A stretch of 30,523 bases of DNA, from the NCBI GenBank assembly GCA_035550315.1, contig DASZPL010000103.1, positions 1 through 30,523 on the forward strand, read 5' to 3'. The stretch comes from DASZPL01 sp035550315. Lineage in GTDB: Bacteria > Actinomycetota > Actinomycetes > JAFAQI01. The stretch's first letter is position 1. The number at the start of each line of letters is the position of its first letter. Shown one piece after another: positions 16,695 to 24,880 of this stretch. The position numbers were made by a program, and so were the translations under genes. The notes beneath the pieces are model-generated. The model had not been told where the DNA came from and did no database searches. It was given only the letters and a program-made list of their open reading frames with translations.

Positions 16695-17276
16695 ATGGGT
16701 CAGGTCGTGGTGACCGAATTCGTATCGCTAGACGGTGTCTTCGAGGATCCCGGTGGCGCCGAAAACTTCGAGCACGGCGGCTGGACGTTCACGTTCGACC
16801 GGGGCGCGGACGCCGACCAGTTCAAACTCGACGAGCTCACCGCCGCCGACGCGCAGCTATTGGGACGAGTCACCTACGAGGGGTTCGCCGCGGCGTGGCC
16901 GACGATGACCGACGAGGCCGGGTTCGCCGACCGGATGAACGGCATGCCGAAGTACGTCGTGTCCAAGACGCTGGCCTCCGCCGACTGGGCCGGCAGCACG
17001 ATCATCCGCGAGAACGTCGCCGAGGAAGTCACCGCGTTGAAGCAGCGCTACGCCGGCGACATCCTCGTCGCCGGCAGCGGCCAGCTGGTGCAGTTCTTGT
17101 TAGGCGCCGGCCTGGTCGACCGGCTGCAGCTCATGACGTTCCCGATCGTGCTTGGCAGCGGGCGGCGGCTGTTCCCCGAAGGCGTGGCAACGACACGGTT
17201 CACGCTTCTCGAGGCGCGGCCGGTCGGCCCCGACGGCGTCACGATCCAGATCTACGCGGCAGCATCTGCCAAGTAG
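16695..17276 (+). CDS. DHFR-family (RibD C-terminal domain-like) protein
   Basis: A 193-residue protein opening VVVTEFVSLDGVFEDPGG, the standard start of the 'dihydrofolate reductase family' of RibD-C/YyaP-like proteins. Further motifs are LLGRVTYEGFAAAWP, KYVVSKTL, GDILVAGSGQLVQFLL and PIVLGSGRRLFPEG, which together form the NADPH-binding Rossmann-like core. Members are cytoplasmic NADPH-dependent reductases of mostly unknown substrate; true folate reduction is not implied. ATG 16695 is chosen because GGAGGG at 16682-16687 lies 7 nt upstream. It is divergent from the ECF sigma gene, which suggests, without proof, control by that sigma factor. Its 3' end overlaps the aldo/keto reductase gene by 38 bp. 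Confidence 0.88.
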   Translation: MGQVVVTEFVSLDGVFEDPGGAENFEHGGWTFTFDRGADADQFKLDELTAADAQLLGRVTYEGFAAAWPTMTDEAGFADRMNGMPKYVVSKTLASADWAGSTIIRENVAEEVTALKQRYAGDILVAGSGQLVQFLLGAGLVDRLQLMTFPIVLGSGRRLFPEGVATTRFTLLEARPVGPDGVTIQIYAAASAK

Positions 17277-18315
17277 GGCCGTCCGCCGCACCGCGGCGCC
17301 GCAACCCAGCGTTCGTGATCGCGGGCGGCTCCCAACCGGCGTCCGCCCGGGCCAACGTCGTACCCGGCGGCACGATCTCGTCGATCCGGTCGAGGATGTC
17401 GCCAGTCAGCGTGACCTCGTCGGCGCCGAGCTGCCCGTCGAGCTGCTCCATCGTGCGCGGGCCGATGATCGCGGCGGTCACGGCCGGGTGGTTGATGACG
17501 AAGCCGATCGCCAGGTGGATCAGGCTGATGCCCGCCTCGTCGGCCAGCCGGCCGAGCGCATCGGCCGCCTCGAGCTTGGCTTGGTTCTCCGGCTTCGACA
17601 GGTCGTAGCGCGCCGGGACCAGCGCGCTACGGCGGCTGGTCAGGTCATCGCCGCCCTTACGCCACTTGCCGGACAGCCAGCCGCCGGCCAGCGGGCTCCA
17701 CGGGATGACACCCATGCCGTACTGCTGCGCTACCGGAAGCACGTCGCGCTCGATCTCGCGGACCAGCAGTGAGTACGGCGGCTGCTCGCAGACGAACCGC
17801 TCGCGGTTGCGCTCCTTCGCCACCCACTGCGCCTGGACGATCTCGTGCGCCGGGAACGTCGAGCTGCCGAAATAGCGGATTTTGCCGGCGTGCACCAGAT
17901 CCGACAACGCGCCCAGGGTCTCGTCGATGTCCGTCTCCGGGCTCGGCCGATGGATCTGGTAGAGGTCGATGTAGTCGGTGCCGAGCCGGGTGAGGCTCGC
18001 CTCCACTTCGCGCACCAGCCACCGGCGCGAGTTGCCCTGCTGGTTGGGGTCTCGTCCCATCGGCGCGTGTGCCTTGGTCGCGAGCACGACGTTGTCGCGG
18101 CGGCCATTTGCCAATGCCTTGCCGACGATCTCCTCGGACTCGCCGGCGGAGTAGACGTCAGCGGTGTCGATGAAGTTGATGCCGGCGTCGAGCGCGCGGT
18201 GAATGATCCGCACCGAGTCGTCGTGGTCGGTGTTGCCCCAGCCGCCGAACATCATCGCGCCGAGGCACAACGGGCTGACTTTCACACCGGTGCGGCCGAG
18301 CGTGCGCATCTCCAT
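17239..18315 (-). CDS. Aldo/keto reductase
   Basis: A 358-residue (alpha/beta)8 NADPH-dependent oxidoreductase. The catalytic tetrad is present: Asp50 (FIDTAD), Tyr55 (VYSAGESE), Lys81 (LATKAH) and His122 (YQIHRP). GVIPWSPLAGGWLSGK and the late GPRTMEQLDGQLGA supply the cofactor-binding end. Such enzymes reduce aldehydes and ketones in the cytoplasm; the exact substrate is not evident. About 20 residues beyond the usual end (Arg/Gly/Pro-rich) correspond to the stretch overlapping the convergent DHFR-like gene, so a stop may have been lost and extended. Start ATG at 18315; a second in-frame ATG six bases on is possible. Confidence 0.92.
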   Translation of the reverse strand: MEMRTLGRTGVKVSPLCLGAMMFGGWGNTDHDDSVRIIHRALDAGINFIDTADVYSAGESEEIVGKALANGRRDNVVLATKAHAPMGRDPNQQGNSRRWLVREVEASLTRLGTDYIDLYQIHRPSPETDIDETLGALSDLVHAGKIRYFGSSTFPAHEIVQAQWVAKERNRERFVCEQPPYSLLVREIERDVLPVAQQYGMGVIPWSPLAGGWLSGKWRKGGDDLTSRRSALVPARYDLSKPENQAKLEAADALGRLADEAGISLIHLAIGFVINHPAVTAAIIGPRTMEQLDGQLGADEVTLTGDILDRIDEIVPPGTTLARADAGWEPPAITNAGLRRRGAADGPTWQMLPRRSGS

Positions 18316-18323
18316 GCCCTCAC

Positions 18324-18344
18324 CCTGACACGCCGTTTGTCAGG
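18324..18344. promoter_or_regulatory. Palindrome CCTGACA-N7-TGTCAGG between divergent genes
   Basis: A perfect 7-bp inverted repeat lies 8 bp upstream of the aldo/keto reductase start and 29 bp upstream of the divergent unknown membrane protein. The position suits an operator controlling one or both genes. The half-site CTGACA recurs in inverted orientation in the MFS/HelR divergent region at 20500-20543. Confidence 0.4.
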
Positions 18345-18373
18345 ATCACCAGCGGGGCATCTTGCGGCTCACC

Positions 18374-18901
18374 ATGAACGACGTCATCGAGCCGCTGCTG
18401 CGCGAGCGTGAGGCAACGGAGCACAGCGAAGACCGGCGACTGTGGGTACGACGGGCGATTCTCACCCTGTTGTTCGCGGTGTCTGTTTTGGCGCTGTTCA
18501 ACGTCTTCGGGCAACGCGCCGGCACCAGCACGGTGCGGTCGAGCGCGGCCGACTTGACGGTGCACGCACCGAGTCGCGTGCGCGCGGGACTGCTCTTCCA
18601 GGCCAAGATCACGATCGTCGCCCACCGCGAGCTGCCGAAGGCCTCGCTCGTGCTCGGCAACGGCTGGTTCGACGGCCTGACGATCAACACCAACGAGCCA
18701 CAAGCGTCGAGTGAGTCGAGCGGTCCCGGCGGCGGCGCGATCCTGCAACTCGGGTCGCTCTCGCCCGGCGAGACCTACGTGCACTACCTCGAGTTCCAGG
18801 TGAATCCGACCAGCATCGGCAGCCGCACCCAGCGAGTGACCGTTCGCAGCGACGGCGTACCGCTCGTCAGCTTCTCTCATGGATTGACGGTGTTTCCCTG
18901 A
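18374..18901 (+). CDS. Membrane-anchored protein of unknown function with extracytoplasmic beta domain
   Basis: A 175-residue protein from ATG 18374. The N-terminal about 25 residues are charged and cytoplasmic, one membrane helix follows (ILTLLFAVSVLALFNVFG), and the remaining roughly 125 residues look like an extracytoplasmic beta-sandwich (VRAGLLFQAKITIVAHRELP, LGSLSPGETYVHYLEFQV). I do not recognise a named family. Its TGA shares one base with the ATG of the DUF421 gene (TGATG), so the two are translationally coupled and the proteins probably act together at the membrane. A TTG at 18362 could add four residues. Confidence 0.75.
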   Translation: MNDVIEPLLREREATEHSEDRRLWVRRAILTLLFAVSVLALFNVFGQRAGTSTVRSSAADLTVHAPSRVRAGLLFQAKITIVAHRELPKASLVLGNGWFDGLTINTNEPQASSESSGPGGGAILQLGSLSPGETYVHYLEFQVNPTSIGSRTQRVTVRSDGVPLVSFSHGLTVFP

Positions 18902-19353
18902 TGGACCTCGCGATTCGCGCGGTAGCGCTCTATGTCTTCGTCGTACTCGTCATGCGCATCGTCGGGCGGCGCGAGCTGTCGTCGCTGACGCCGATCGACC
19001 TCGTGCTGCTCATCGTGATGGGCGACGCCATCCAGCAGGGGCTGACCCAGGACGACTACTCCGTCACCGGCGCCATCATCGTCGTCGGCACGATCGCGGT
19101 GCTCCAGGTTGCGACGGCGTACGCCGGCTACAAGTCCAAGCGGTTCCGGTCCGTGGTCGAGGGTGTGCCGCTGATCCTCATCGACAACGGCTCGCTCGTC
19201 GACGCCAACCTCCGTCGACAGCGACTGACCCCGGACGACCTCGCCGAAGAGATGCGGCAGCAACAGATCAAGTCGGTCGACGACGTCGAGTGGGCCATCC
19301 TCGAGGCGAACGGCAAGATCAGCTTCATCGAGCGCGAGCCCGCGACCGGCTGA
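18901..19353 (+). CDS. DUF421 (YetF-like) membrane protein
   Basis: A 150-residue protein with about three N-terminal membrane segments (ALYVFVVLVMRIVGRREL, then PIDLVLLIVMGDAIQQGL, then a third at about 60-80) followed by the cytoplasmic DUF421 domain (GVPLILIDNGSLVDANLRRQRLTPDDL and QIKSVDDVEWAILEANGKIS). This is a complete, typical DUF421/YetF protein. YetF-like proteins have been linked to spore or membrane stress in Bacillus but remain poorly characterised. Coupled to the preceding membrane protein. Its last 29 bp overlap the convergent MFS gene. Confidence 0.87.
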   Translation: MDLAIRAVALYVFVVLVMRIVGRRELSSLTPIDLVLLIVMGDAIQQGLTQDDYSVTGAIIVVGTIAVLQVATAYAGYKSKRFRSVVEGVPLILIDNGSLVDANLRRQRLTPDDLAEEMRQQQIKSVDDVEWAILEANGKISFIEREPATG

Positions 19354-20509
19354 GCAGCGCCACCGCCACCAAGGCCAGCCCCGCCATGACGCCGGCGAAC
19401 GTCTCGCCGGTGTGCGGCAGGCCGAACGCATCGGAGCCGGCGCCGACACCGATCACCGGGAGCGACAGCCCGACGTAACAGACCGCGAAGAAGCTCGACG
19501 AAACGGCGCCCCGCTGGTCCGGCGGGCTCGCGCCCGTGACCTCACCGAGGGCCGACCGGAAGCTGAGCCCCTGCCCGACACCGGTGACGACGCCGCCGAC
19601 CACCAGCAGGGTCAACGAGGTGACGCCGATGGCGACCCCAATGAGCGCGATGCCGACGACGAGCGTCGCGGTGCCGCCCAGCAACGAAACCGTGGTGCTG
19701 ACCCGCACCGAGAAGACCTGCCCGGCGGCGGAGGAGGCGAACACCGCAAAGACGACGGCCCCGGTCACCACCGGGTCGTGGTAGCCGAGCAGGCCGAGCG
19801 TCGCGGGACTCACCGCGGTGAAGAACCCGAGCACCGCGAAACCGGCGAAGCCGGCGATGCCGGCCTGCACGAACGTCGCGCGGATCGCGGCCGGGATGCC
19901 CAGCCGCTGCATCCGGAACCGGCGCGGCGAGTCGACCGCCACCGACTCCGGGATCAGCGCGACGATCGCCGCGGCCCCGACCGCGAGCACGACGTGCAGC
20001 GCGTAGGGCGTGAGCAACGGCTCGGCAACGTCGCGGGCCAACGCGCCGGCGATCAGCGGGCCGATGCCGAGCCCGCCGATGTTCGCGACCGCAGCGACCA
20101 GGCTGGCCCATTGCTTGCGCTCACCGCCGTAGTCCGCGAGCGTGGCCGTCGCGGTCCCGGTGAAGATGCCAGCCGACAGGCCGGACACGAAGCGCCCGAC
20201 GAGCAACAACGTGAGCCCACCCGTGTGCGCGTGACTGGCGCCGATGAAGATCACGGAGGACACGACGGCCGCGGCCAGGCCGCCGAGCAGCCACGGCTTG
20301 CGGCCGGTCGAGTCCGAAGCCCGCCCAAACCCGACCAGCGCTGCCAGCACTCCGACGGCGTACGTCGCGAAGACGACCGTGACGGTCAGCGTGCCGAACG
20401 CGAACCGCTGCTCGTACGTCGGATACAGCGGTGTCGGCAGCGTGGTGCCGAGCATGGTCACGGCGAAGGCGTACGCCGTCACCCAAAACGCTCGAGAAGT
20501 TGTCAGCAT
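19325..20509 (-). CDS. MFS transporter (12-TM, drug-efflux type)
   Basis: A 394-residue major facilitator. Start VTAYAFAVTMLGTTLPTPLYPTY is typical of the first helix; the loop 2-3 motif A reads GRASDSTGRKP; later helices are Gly/Ala/Val-rich with twelve hydrophobic segments in all. PTPLYP and GLSAGIFTGTATATLAD place it near DHA1-like drug or metabolite exporters, substrate unknown. ATG 20509 is chosen; a GTG codon directly before it is equally in frame. The start region lies within an 8-bp inverted repeat (20500-20543) shared with the divergent HelR-like gene. Confidence 0.9.
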   Translation of the reverse strand: MLTTSRAFWVTAYAFAVTMLGTTLPTPLYPTYEQRFAFGTLTVTVVFATYAVGVLAALVGFGRASDSTGRKPWLLGGLAAAVVSSVIFIGASHAHTGGLTLLLVGRFVSGLSAGIFTGTATATLADYGGERKQWASLVAAVANIGGLGIGPLIAGALARDVAEPLLTPYALHVVLAVGAAAIVALIPESVAVDSPRRFRMQRLGIPAAIRATFVQAGIAGFAGFAVLGFFTAVSPATLGLLGYHDPVVTGAVVFAVFASSAAGQVFSVRVSTTVSLLGGTATLVVGIALIGVAIGVTSLTLLVVGGVVTGVGQGLSFRSALGEVTGASPPDQRGAVSSSFFAVCYVGLSLPVIGVGAGSDAFGLPHTGETFAGVMAGLALVAVALLSRSRARAR

Positions 20510-20543
20510 CACCGGGTGCTATAGCCCCCTGAGACGCTGACAA
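20500..20543. promoter_or_regulatory. Inverted repeat TTGTCAGC ... GCTGACAA at the MFS/HelR divergent region
   Basis: Perfect 8-bp arms at 20500-20507 and 20536-20543, separated by 28 bp. One arm overlaps the first codons of the MFS gene; the other lies 43 bp before the HelR GTG. Half-sites resemble those of the palindrome at 18324-18344. It could be a pair of operator half-sites or chance. Confidence 0.3.
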
Positions 20544-20571
20544 TTCGGTGGCGGGACACGATTGCTAACGC

Positions 20572-20577
20572 TAGAGT
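20572..20577 (+). promoter_or_regulatory. Candidate -10 (TAGAGT) for leaderless HelR-like transcript
   Basis: TAGAGT ends 9 nt before the GTG at 20587, with no Shine-Dalgarno sequence between. This fits a start of transcription at or just before the initiation codon. No -35 at standard spacing is evident. Confidence 0.3.
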
Positions 20578-20586
20578 CCTCCGCTC

Positions 20587-22584
20587 GTGCCTCCCGATCC
20601 CTCCCCGGAGGAGATCCTCGCCGCCGAGCGCCGCTACCTCGACTACAGCCGTCGCTGCCTCGCCGAGATGCTGGCGACCGCCGAGACGCTGGACCCGCAG
20701 GGCGCCAACGAGGTGTCGACCGAATACCTCAAAGCCGCCCTGCATCACCGCGCCGAGGCGCTGCGCGAGGTCCCCGGCGTACCGCTCTTCTTCGGGCGCA
20801 TCGACCGCACTTCGACCGGCGAGCAGTTCCACATCGGCCGCCGCCACGTCCGCAACGAGACCGGCGATGTGGTCGTGGTCGACTGGCGCGCCGACGTCTC
20901 GCGGGCGTTCTACCGGGCGACCGCCACGGAGCCGATGGACGTCGCGCTGCGCCGCCGGTTCGGCCACGCCGCCGGCGAGCTGACCTCGCTGGAGGACGAG
21001 CGGCTCGCGCTCGGCGAGGAAACCGACGTCACCGCCAGCGGCATCCTGGCCGCCGAGATCGAGCGCCCGCGGGTCGGGCCGATGCGCGACATCGTCGCGA
21101 CGATCGCCCCGGATCAGGACGCGCTGGTGCGAGCGCCGCTCGAGCGGACGCTGTGCATCCAGGGCGCGCCGGGCACCGGCAAGACCGCGGTCGGGCTGCA
21201 CCGCGCGGCCTTCCTGCTCTACGCGCATCGCGAGCAACTGCGCCGCGCGCGGGTGCTGGTCGTCGGGCCGAACCGCTCGTTCCTCTCCTATATCTCTGCG
21301 CTGCTGCCGGCGCTCGGCGAGATCGACGTGCAGCAGATCGTGATCGACGACCTGGTGCCGGGGGTCGCGGTGCGCGGCACGGACGAGCCGGCGGTCGCGC
21401 GGCTGAAGGGCGATGACCGGATGGCGCAGGTGATCGAGCGCGCCATCCTCGCGCCGCTGCAGCCTCCGGCCGAGTCGCTGGTCGTCCCGGTCGGCGGCCG
21501 GCGGTGGCGGGTCGTCACCGACGAGCTGGTGGACCTGCTGGAACGGGAGCGCGCGGCCGGACATCCGTACGGCGTCAGCCGCTCGCGGCTGCCGCTGCTC
21601 GTGGCCAGCCGGGTGCGCCGGCAGGTCGAGGCCGCCGGCGGATCCCCCGACGACCGCTGGGCGGGGCGGGTCGCCCGGTCGAAGCCGATCCGCGACTGGG
21701 TGGATGCGCACTGGCCCGACCTAGCGCCGAAGCCGCTGGTCGCACGGCTGCTCAGCGACCAGGCGTTCCTGGCCCGCTGCGCCGACGGCTTGCTCGACCC
21801 AGCCGAGCAACAGCTGCTGCTGCGGGCACCGGCGCCGCTCGGGCGGATCCGGTGGTCCCGCGCCGACGCGTTCCTGATCGACGAGGCCGCGGCCCACGTG
21901 TCCCGGCCGACGCCGTACGGCCACGTCGTGATCGACGAGGCGCAAGACCTCTCCGCCTTGCAGTGCCGCGCCCTCGGCCGCCGCTGCCTGACCGGCTCGG
22001 CCACCGTGCTCGGCGACCTGGCGCAGGCCACCTCCCCGGAGGCGATGGCGAGCTGGTCCGACACGCTGCGACACCTCGGCAAGCCGACCGCCGACCGGGT
22101 CGCGTTGACCCGCGGCTACCGCGTCCCGCAGGAGGTGCTCGACCTGGCCAACCGGCTGCTGCCGGCGCTGCGGGTCGACGTGGCGCCGGCGCTGTCGATC
22201 CGGCACGCCGCCGGCTCGCTGCGGCTCCAGCTCGCCGACCGGCTGCCGGCCGCGGTCGCGGACGCCGTCGCCGACCGGTTGCGCGAGGAAGGGTCGATCG
22301 GCGTCATCGCCACGCCGACCCACCTGGCCGCCACGGCACGGGCGCTGCGCGCCGCCGGGATCGCGGCGGGGCGGGTCGAGGACGGCGTCGACGCCCGGGT
22401 CGAGCTGGTGCCGGTCACGCTGTGCAAGGGCTTGGAGTTCGACCACGTCATCGTCGTCGAACCCGCCGCCGTGGTCCGGGAGCACGATCGCGGCCTGCAC
22501 TGGCTCTACGTCGCGCTCACCCGCGCGGTGTCGTCGCTCGACGTGGTCCACGCCGAGCCGCTGCCCGACGTGCTCGCCGGCTGA
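20587..22584 (+). CDS. helR: HelR/HelD-like RNA polymerase-recycling ATPase (UvrD-like superfamily 1)
   Basis: A 665-residue superfamily-1 ATPase with HelD-type organisation. An N-terminal helical segment (about 7-60) precedes the GRIDRTSTGEQFHIGRRHV beta module diagnostic of HelD proteins. Q motif near Gln177, Walker A GAPGTGKT (193-200), Walker B/DEAQD (450-454), motif IV-like RGYRVPQEVLDLAN, motif V KGLEFDHVIVV and motif VI LYVALTRA are all present. HelD proteins bind RNA polymerase, removing it from stalled complexes; the HelR subset gives rifamycin tolerance by displacing the drug. The short N-terminal coiled coil fits the actinobacterial class. It sits between two MFS exporters. The symbol is by resemblance. 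No rifamycin-associated element was recognised upstream. Confidence 0.83.
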   Translation: MPPDPSPEEILAAERRYLDYSRRCLAEMLATAETLDPQGANEVSTEYLKAALHHRAEALREVPGVPLFFGRIDRTSTGEQFHIGRRHVRNETGDVVVVDWRADVSRAFYRATATEPMDVALRRRFGHAAGELTSLEDERLALGEETDVTASGILAAEIERPRVGPMRDIVATIAPDQDALVRAPLERTLCIQGAPGTGKTAVGLHRAAFLLYAHREQLRRARVLVVGPNRSFLSYISALLPALGEIDVQQIVIDDLVPGVAVRGTDEPAVARLKGDDRMAQVIERAILAPLQPPAESLVVPVGGRRWRVVTDELVDLLERERAAGHPYGVSRSRLPLLVASRVRRQVEAAGGSPDDRWAGRVARSKPIRDWVDAHWPDLAPKPLVARLLSDQAFLARCADGLLDPAEQQLLLRAPAPLGRIRWSRADAFLIDEAAAHVSRPTPYGHVVIDEAQDLSALQCRALGRRCLTGSATVLGDLAQATSPEAMASWSDTLRHLGKPTADRVALTRGYRVPQEVLDLANRLLPALRVDVAPALSIRHAAGSLRLQLADRLPAAVADAVADRLREEGSIGVIATPTHLAATARALRAAGIAAGRVEDGVDARVELVPVTLCKGLEFDHVIVVEPAAVVREHDRGLHWLYVALTRAVSSLDVVHAEPLPDVLAG

Positions 22585-22586
22585 CG

Positions 22587-24146
22587 CTAACCGTGCTCCT
22601 GCACTAGGTCCTTGTTACGGATCAACACAAACGCCGCGACGCCGCTGACCAGGCTGATGATCGCGCCGACCAGCAGGATGTGATTGAGCCCGCTGGTGAA
22701 GCTCGCCCGCGCGACGTGGCTCACCAGCTGCGCCTGGTGCGGCGAGAGCTGGTGCAACAGCTTGCTCGACTGCCCGTTCTGCAGCGCGGTGCTGACCTGG
22801 TCGGCGTGACTCGCCAGCGGCGTACCCGACAGGCCGTCACGCACCTGCGACTGCACCTGGTTGGCGAACAGCGTCCCGAGCAACGCGATGCCGGTCGCGA
22901 TGCCGACCTGGCGGAACGTCGAGTTGATCCCGGATGCCATGCCGGCCCGATGCGGCTCCACCACCCCGACCGCCGTTGACGCGAGCGGTGGGTTGATCAG
23001 CCCGACCCCGACGCCGGCGACGATCAGGCCGGGGATCAGATGCGTCCAGGACGAGGACGCGTCAAGGCCGCGCATCAGCAGCAGCGCGATGCCGCCGAGC
23101 AGCAGGCCGGGGCCGATCAGCAGCCGGATCGGCACGTGCGAGGTCAGCCGTCCCGCGACGGTCGCGACCACGAAGATGCCGCCGGACATGATGAGCAGCC
23201 GCAGGCCGGTCGCGATCGGGCTGTAGCCGAGCAGGTCCTGGATGTAGAGCGTGAGGTAGAGCAGCATCGAGAAGGTGCTCGCCGACAGGCCGAACGCCGT
23301 GATCGCGCCGCCGCTGAACGTCGGCAGCCGGAACAGCGACATGTCGAACATCGGCTGGCGGACCAGCCGCTCGACCACCAGGAAGCCGGTGATCAGTACG
23401 ACGGCGAGCGCGAAGCAGACCAGGACGCGGGCGTCGGTGAAGCTCCGCAACCCGGCCTCGATCAGGCCGTAGATCAGGCTGGCGAGCCCGGCGGTGAACA
23501 GCACGAAGCCGGCCCAGTCCGGTCGGCGGGCCGCACCCTCTCGTGACTCCTCCACCCGGGTGGCCGTCAACACCAGCGCGAGCACCCCGATCGGCAGGTT
23601 CACGAAGAAGATCCAGCGCCACGACAGGCCGGACACCAGCCCGCCGCCGAGCACCGGCCCGATCGCGACCGCGATGCCGGTGACCGCGCCCCAGACGCCG
23701 AACGCGACACCGCGCTCCTTGCCGCGGAACGCGTGCGCCAGCAAGGCGAGCGAGACCGCGAACATGATGGCGCCGCCCACCCCTTGCAGGCCGCGCGACA
23801 GCTCGAGCATCAACGAGCCCTGCGCGGCGCCGCAGAGCGCCGACGCTGCCGTGAAGATGACCAGCCCGATGCAGTAGAGCAACCGCCGGCCGTACATGTC
23901 GGCCAGGGCGCCGGTGGTGAGCAGCAACGCCGCGAGGGTCAGCGCGTAGGCGTCCACGACCCATTGCAGGTCCGAGAAGGTGGAGTGCAGCTGACGTTGG
24001 ATGTCGGGCAGCGCGACGTTCACGATCGTGATGTCGAGCAACAGCATGAAGGTGCCGAGCGAGACGGCGACCAGCGTCCACCACTTCCCGATCGTGTGAT
24101 CCGAGGCTGTGGTTGGTTCCGTCCGGCTCGGCGCGGCTTCGACCAT
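22587..24146 (-). CDS. DHA2-family MFS drug exporter (EmrB/QacA type, 14 TM)
   Basis: A 519-residue protein whose first helix reads SLGTFMLLLDITIVNVALPDI, the hallmark motif D1 of 14-helix DHA2 exporters. Motif A is ADMYGRRLLYCIGL; motif C-like AIGPVLGGGLVSGLSWRWIFFVNLP follows in helix 5 and loop. Fourteen hydrophobic segments are consistent with EmrB/QacA. These use proton motive force to expel hydrophobic or cationic drugs. ATG 24146 (MVEAAPSRTE) is chosen: the longer frame reads through the GAF-ANTAR gene as a shadow. It begins 2 nt after the GAF-ANTAR stop, so the two are co-transcribed. Its stop lies 2 nt from the convergent HelR stop. Confidence 0.93.
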   Translation of the reverse strand: MVEAAPSRTEPTTASDHTIGKWWTLVAVSLGTFMLLLDITIVNVALPDIQRQLHSTFSDLQWVVDAYALTLAALLLTTGALADMYGRRLLYCIGLVIFTAASALCGAAQGSLMLELSRGLQGVGGAIMFAVSLALLAHAFRGKERGVAFGVWGAVTGIAVAIGPVLGGGLVSGLSWRWIFFVNLPIGVLALVLTATRVEESREGAARRPDWAGFVLFTAGLASLIYGLIEAGLRSFTDARVLVCFALAVVLITGFLVVERLVRQPMFDMSLFRLPTFSGGAITAFGLSASTFSMLLYLTLYIQDLLGYSPIATGLRLLIMSGGIFVVATVAGRLTSHVPIRLLIGPGLLLGGIALLLMRGLDASSSWTHLIPGLIVAGVGVGLINPPLASTAVGVVEPHRAGMASGINSTFRQVGIATGIALLGTLFANQVQSQVRDGLSGTPLASHADQVSTALQNGQSSKLLHQLSPHQAQLVSHVARASFTSGLNHILLVGAIISLVSGVAAFVLIRNKDLVQEHG

Positions 24147-24148
24147 GG

Positions 24149-24877
24149 CTACGAGTCTGCCCCGTCCTCCTCCGGCAGTCGCCCACTGGTCAGCAGATGC
24201 GCCGCGACGTCGCCAATCTTGCGTCGGCCGCTGCGGGCCGAGCTGCGGATCCGGTTGAACGCGGCCGTCTGGTCGACGTCGTCGCGGGCCATCAGATAGC
24301 CGATGCCGCGCTCGATGACGACGCGGTACTCCAAGGCGTAGTTGAGCTGGTTCGCCAGCTCGCCGGCCTGCTCGGCGGACAGCGCCGCGGCAAGCATCGT
24401 CTCGATTACTTCGCCGTAGCGCACCAGGGCCTGCTGCTCCGATTCGTCCCAGCTGTGAGCGTGGCTGCGGTAGAGGTCGAGGCTGCCGACGCACCCGCCC
24501 GAGAGCCGGACGGGTACGCCGAGCACGGCGCCGACGCCCCGGCCTGCGATCAGCGGTCCCAGCGTCGGCCACCGCGGATCGGTAGCGACGTCCTCGGTCA
24601 TGACGAGTCGGTCGTGGACGAAGGTGTCGACGCAGGGTCCCTCACCGGCATCGATCTGCGTGTCTTCCAGCATCCGCCCGGGACCCTCGGTGGCCACGAC
24701 GTAGCGCAGCACACCGTGCTCGTCGGCGAGCATCAGCCCGCTGCCGTCGACCAGGAATAGCTCGTTGCACGCGTCGATCACCCGTCGCAACGACTCGTCG
24801 ACCATGGTCGGCTCCTCGGGGCGTCGTTCGATGCGCTTCAGACTCGCAGCGAGCGCCTCGGAGTCGATCCGCGTCAC
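24149..24877 (-). CDS. GAF-ANTAR regulatory protein
   Basis: A 242-residue protein. The GAF domain spans about 28-165 (GSGLMLADEHGVLRYVVAT, DAGEGPCVDTF, VGAVLGVPVRL, GSLDLYRS), followed by a C-terminal ANTAR three-helix domain (about 175-232, LNYALEYRVVIERGIGYLMAR...AFNRIRSSARSGRRKIGDVAAHLL). GAF binds a small ligand; ANTAR binds paired RNA hairpins to prevent termination. The usual 'IeqAkG' of ANTAR helix 1 reads IERGIG, a change that may alter RNA contact. GTG at 24877 is 3 nt from the STAS stop; a downstream ATG at 24805 would shorten it by 24 residues. Encoded between a STAS protein and a DHA2 exporter. Confidence 0.9.
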   Translation of the reverse strand: MTRIDSEALAASLKRIERRPEEPTMVDESLRRVIDACNELFLVDGSGLMLADEHGVLRYVVATEGPGRMLEDTQIDAGEGPCVDTFVHDRLVMTEDVATDPRWPTLGPLIAGRGVGAVLGVPVRLSGGCVGSLDLYRSHAHSWDESEQQALVRYGEVIETMLAAALSAEQAGELANQLNYALEYRVVIERGIGYLMARDDVDQTAAFNRIRSSARSGRRKIGDVAAHLLTSGRLPEEDGADS

Positions 24878-24880
24878 GGC

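Noticed and set aside
19412..20524. 370-codon plus-strand open frame opposite the MFS gene
   Set aside because: Arg/Asp/Gln-rich with no domain; the MFS reading has clear membrane segments.
20513..20586. Rifamycin-associated element upstream of the HelR-like gene
   Set aside because: I looked for a GC-rich inverted repeat of that type and did not find it; only the TTGTCAGC/GCTGACAA repeat is present.
24147..24572. N-terminal extension of the DHA2 exporter to 24572
   Set aside because: The extension is Arg/Gly-rich and covers the GAF-ANTAR gene; the typical exporter N-terminus starts at 24146.
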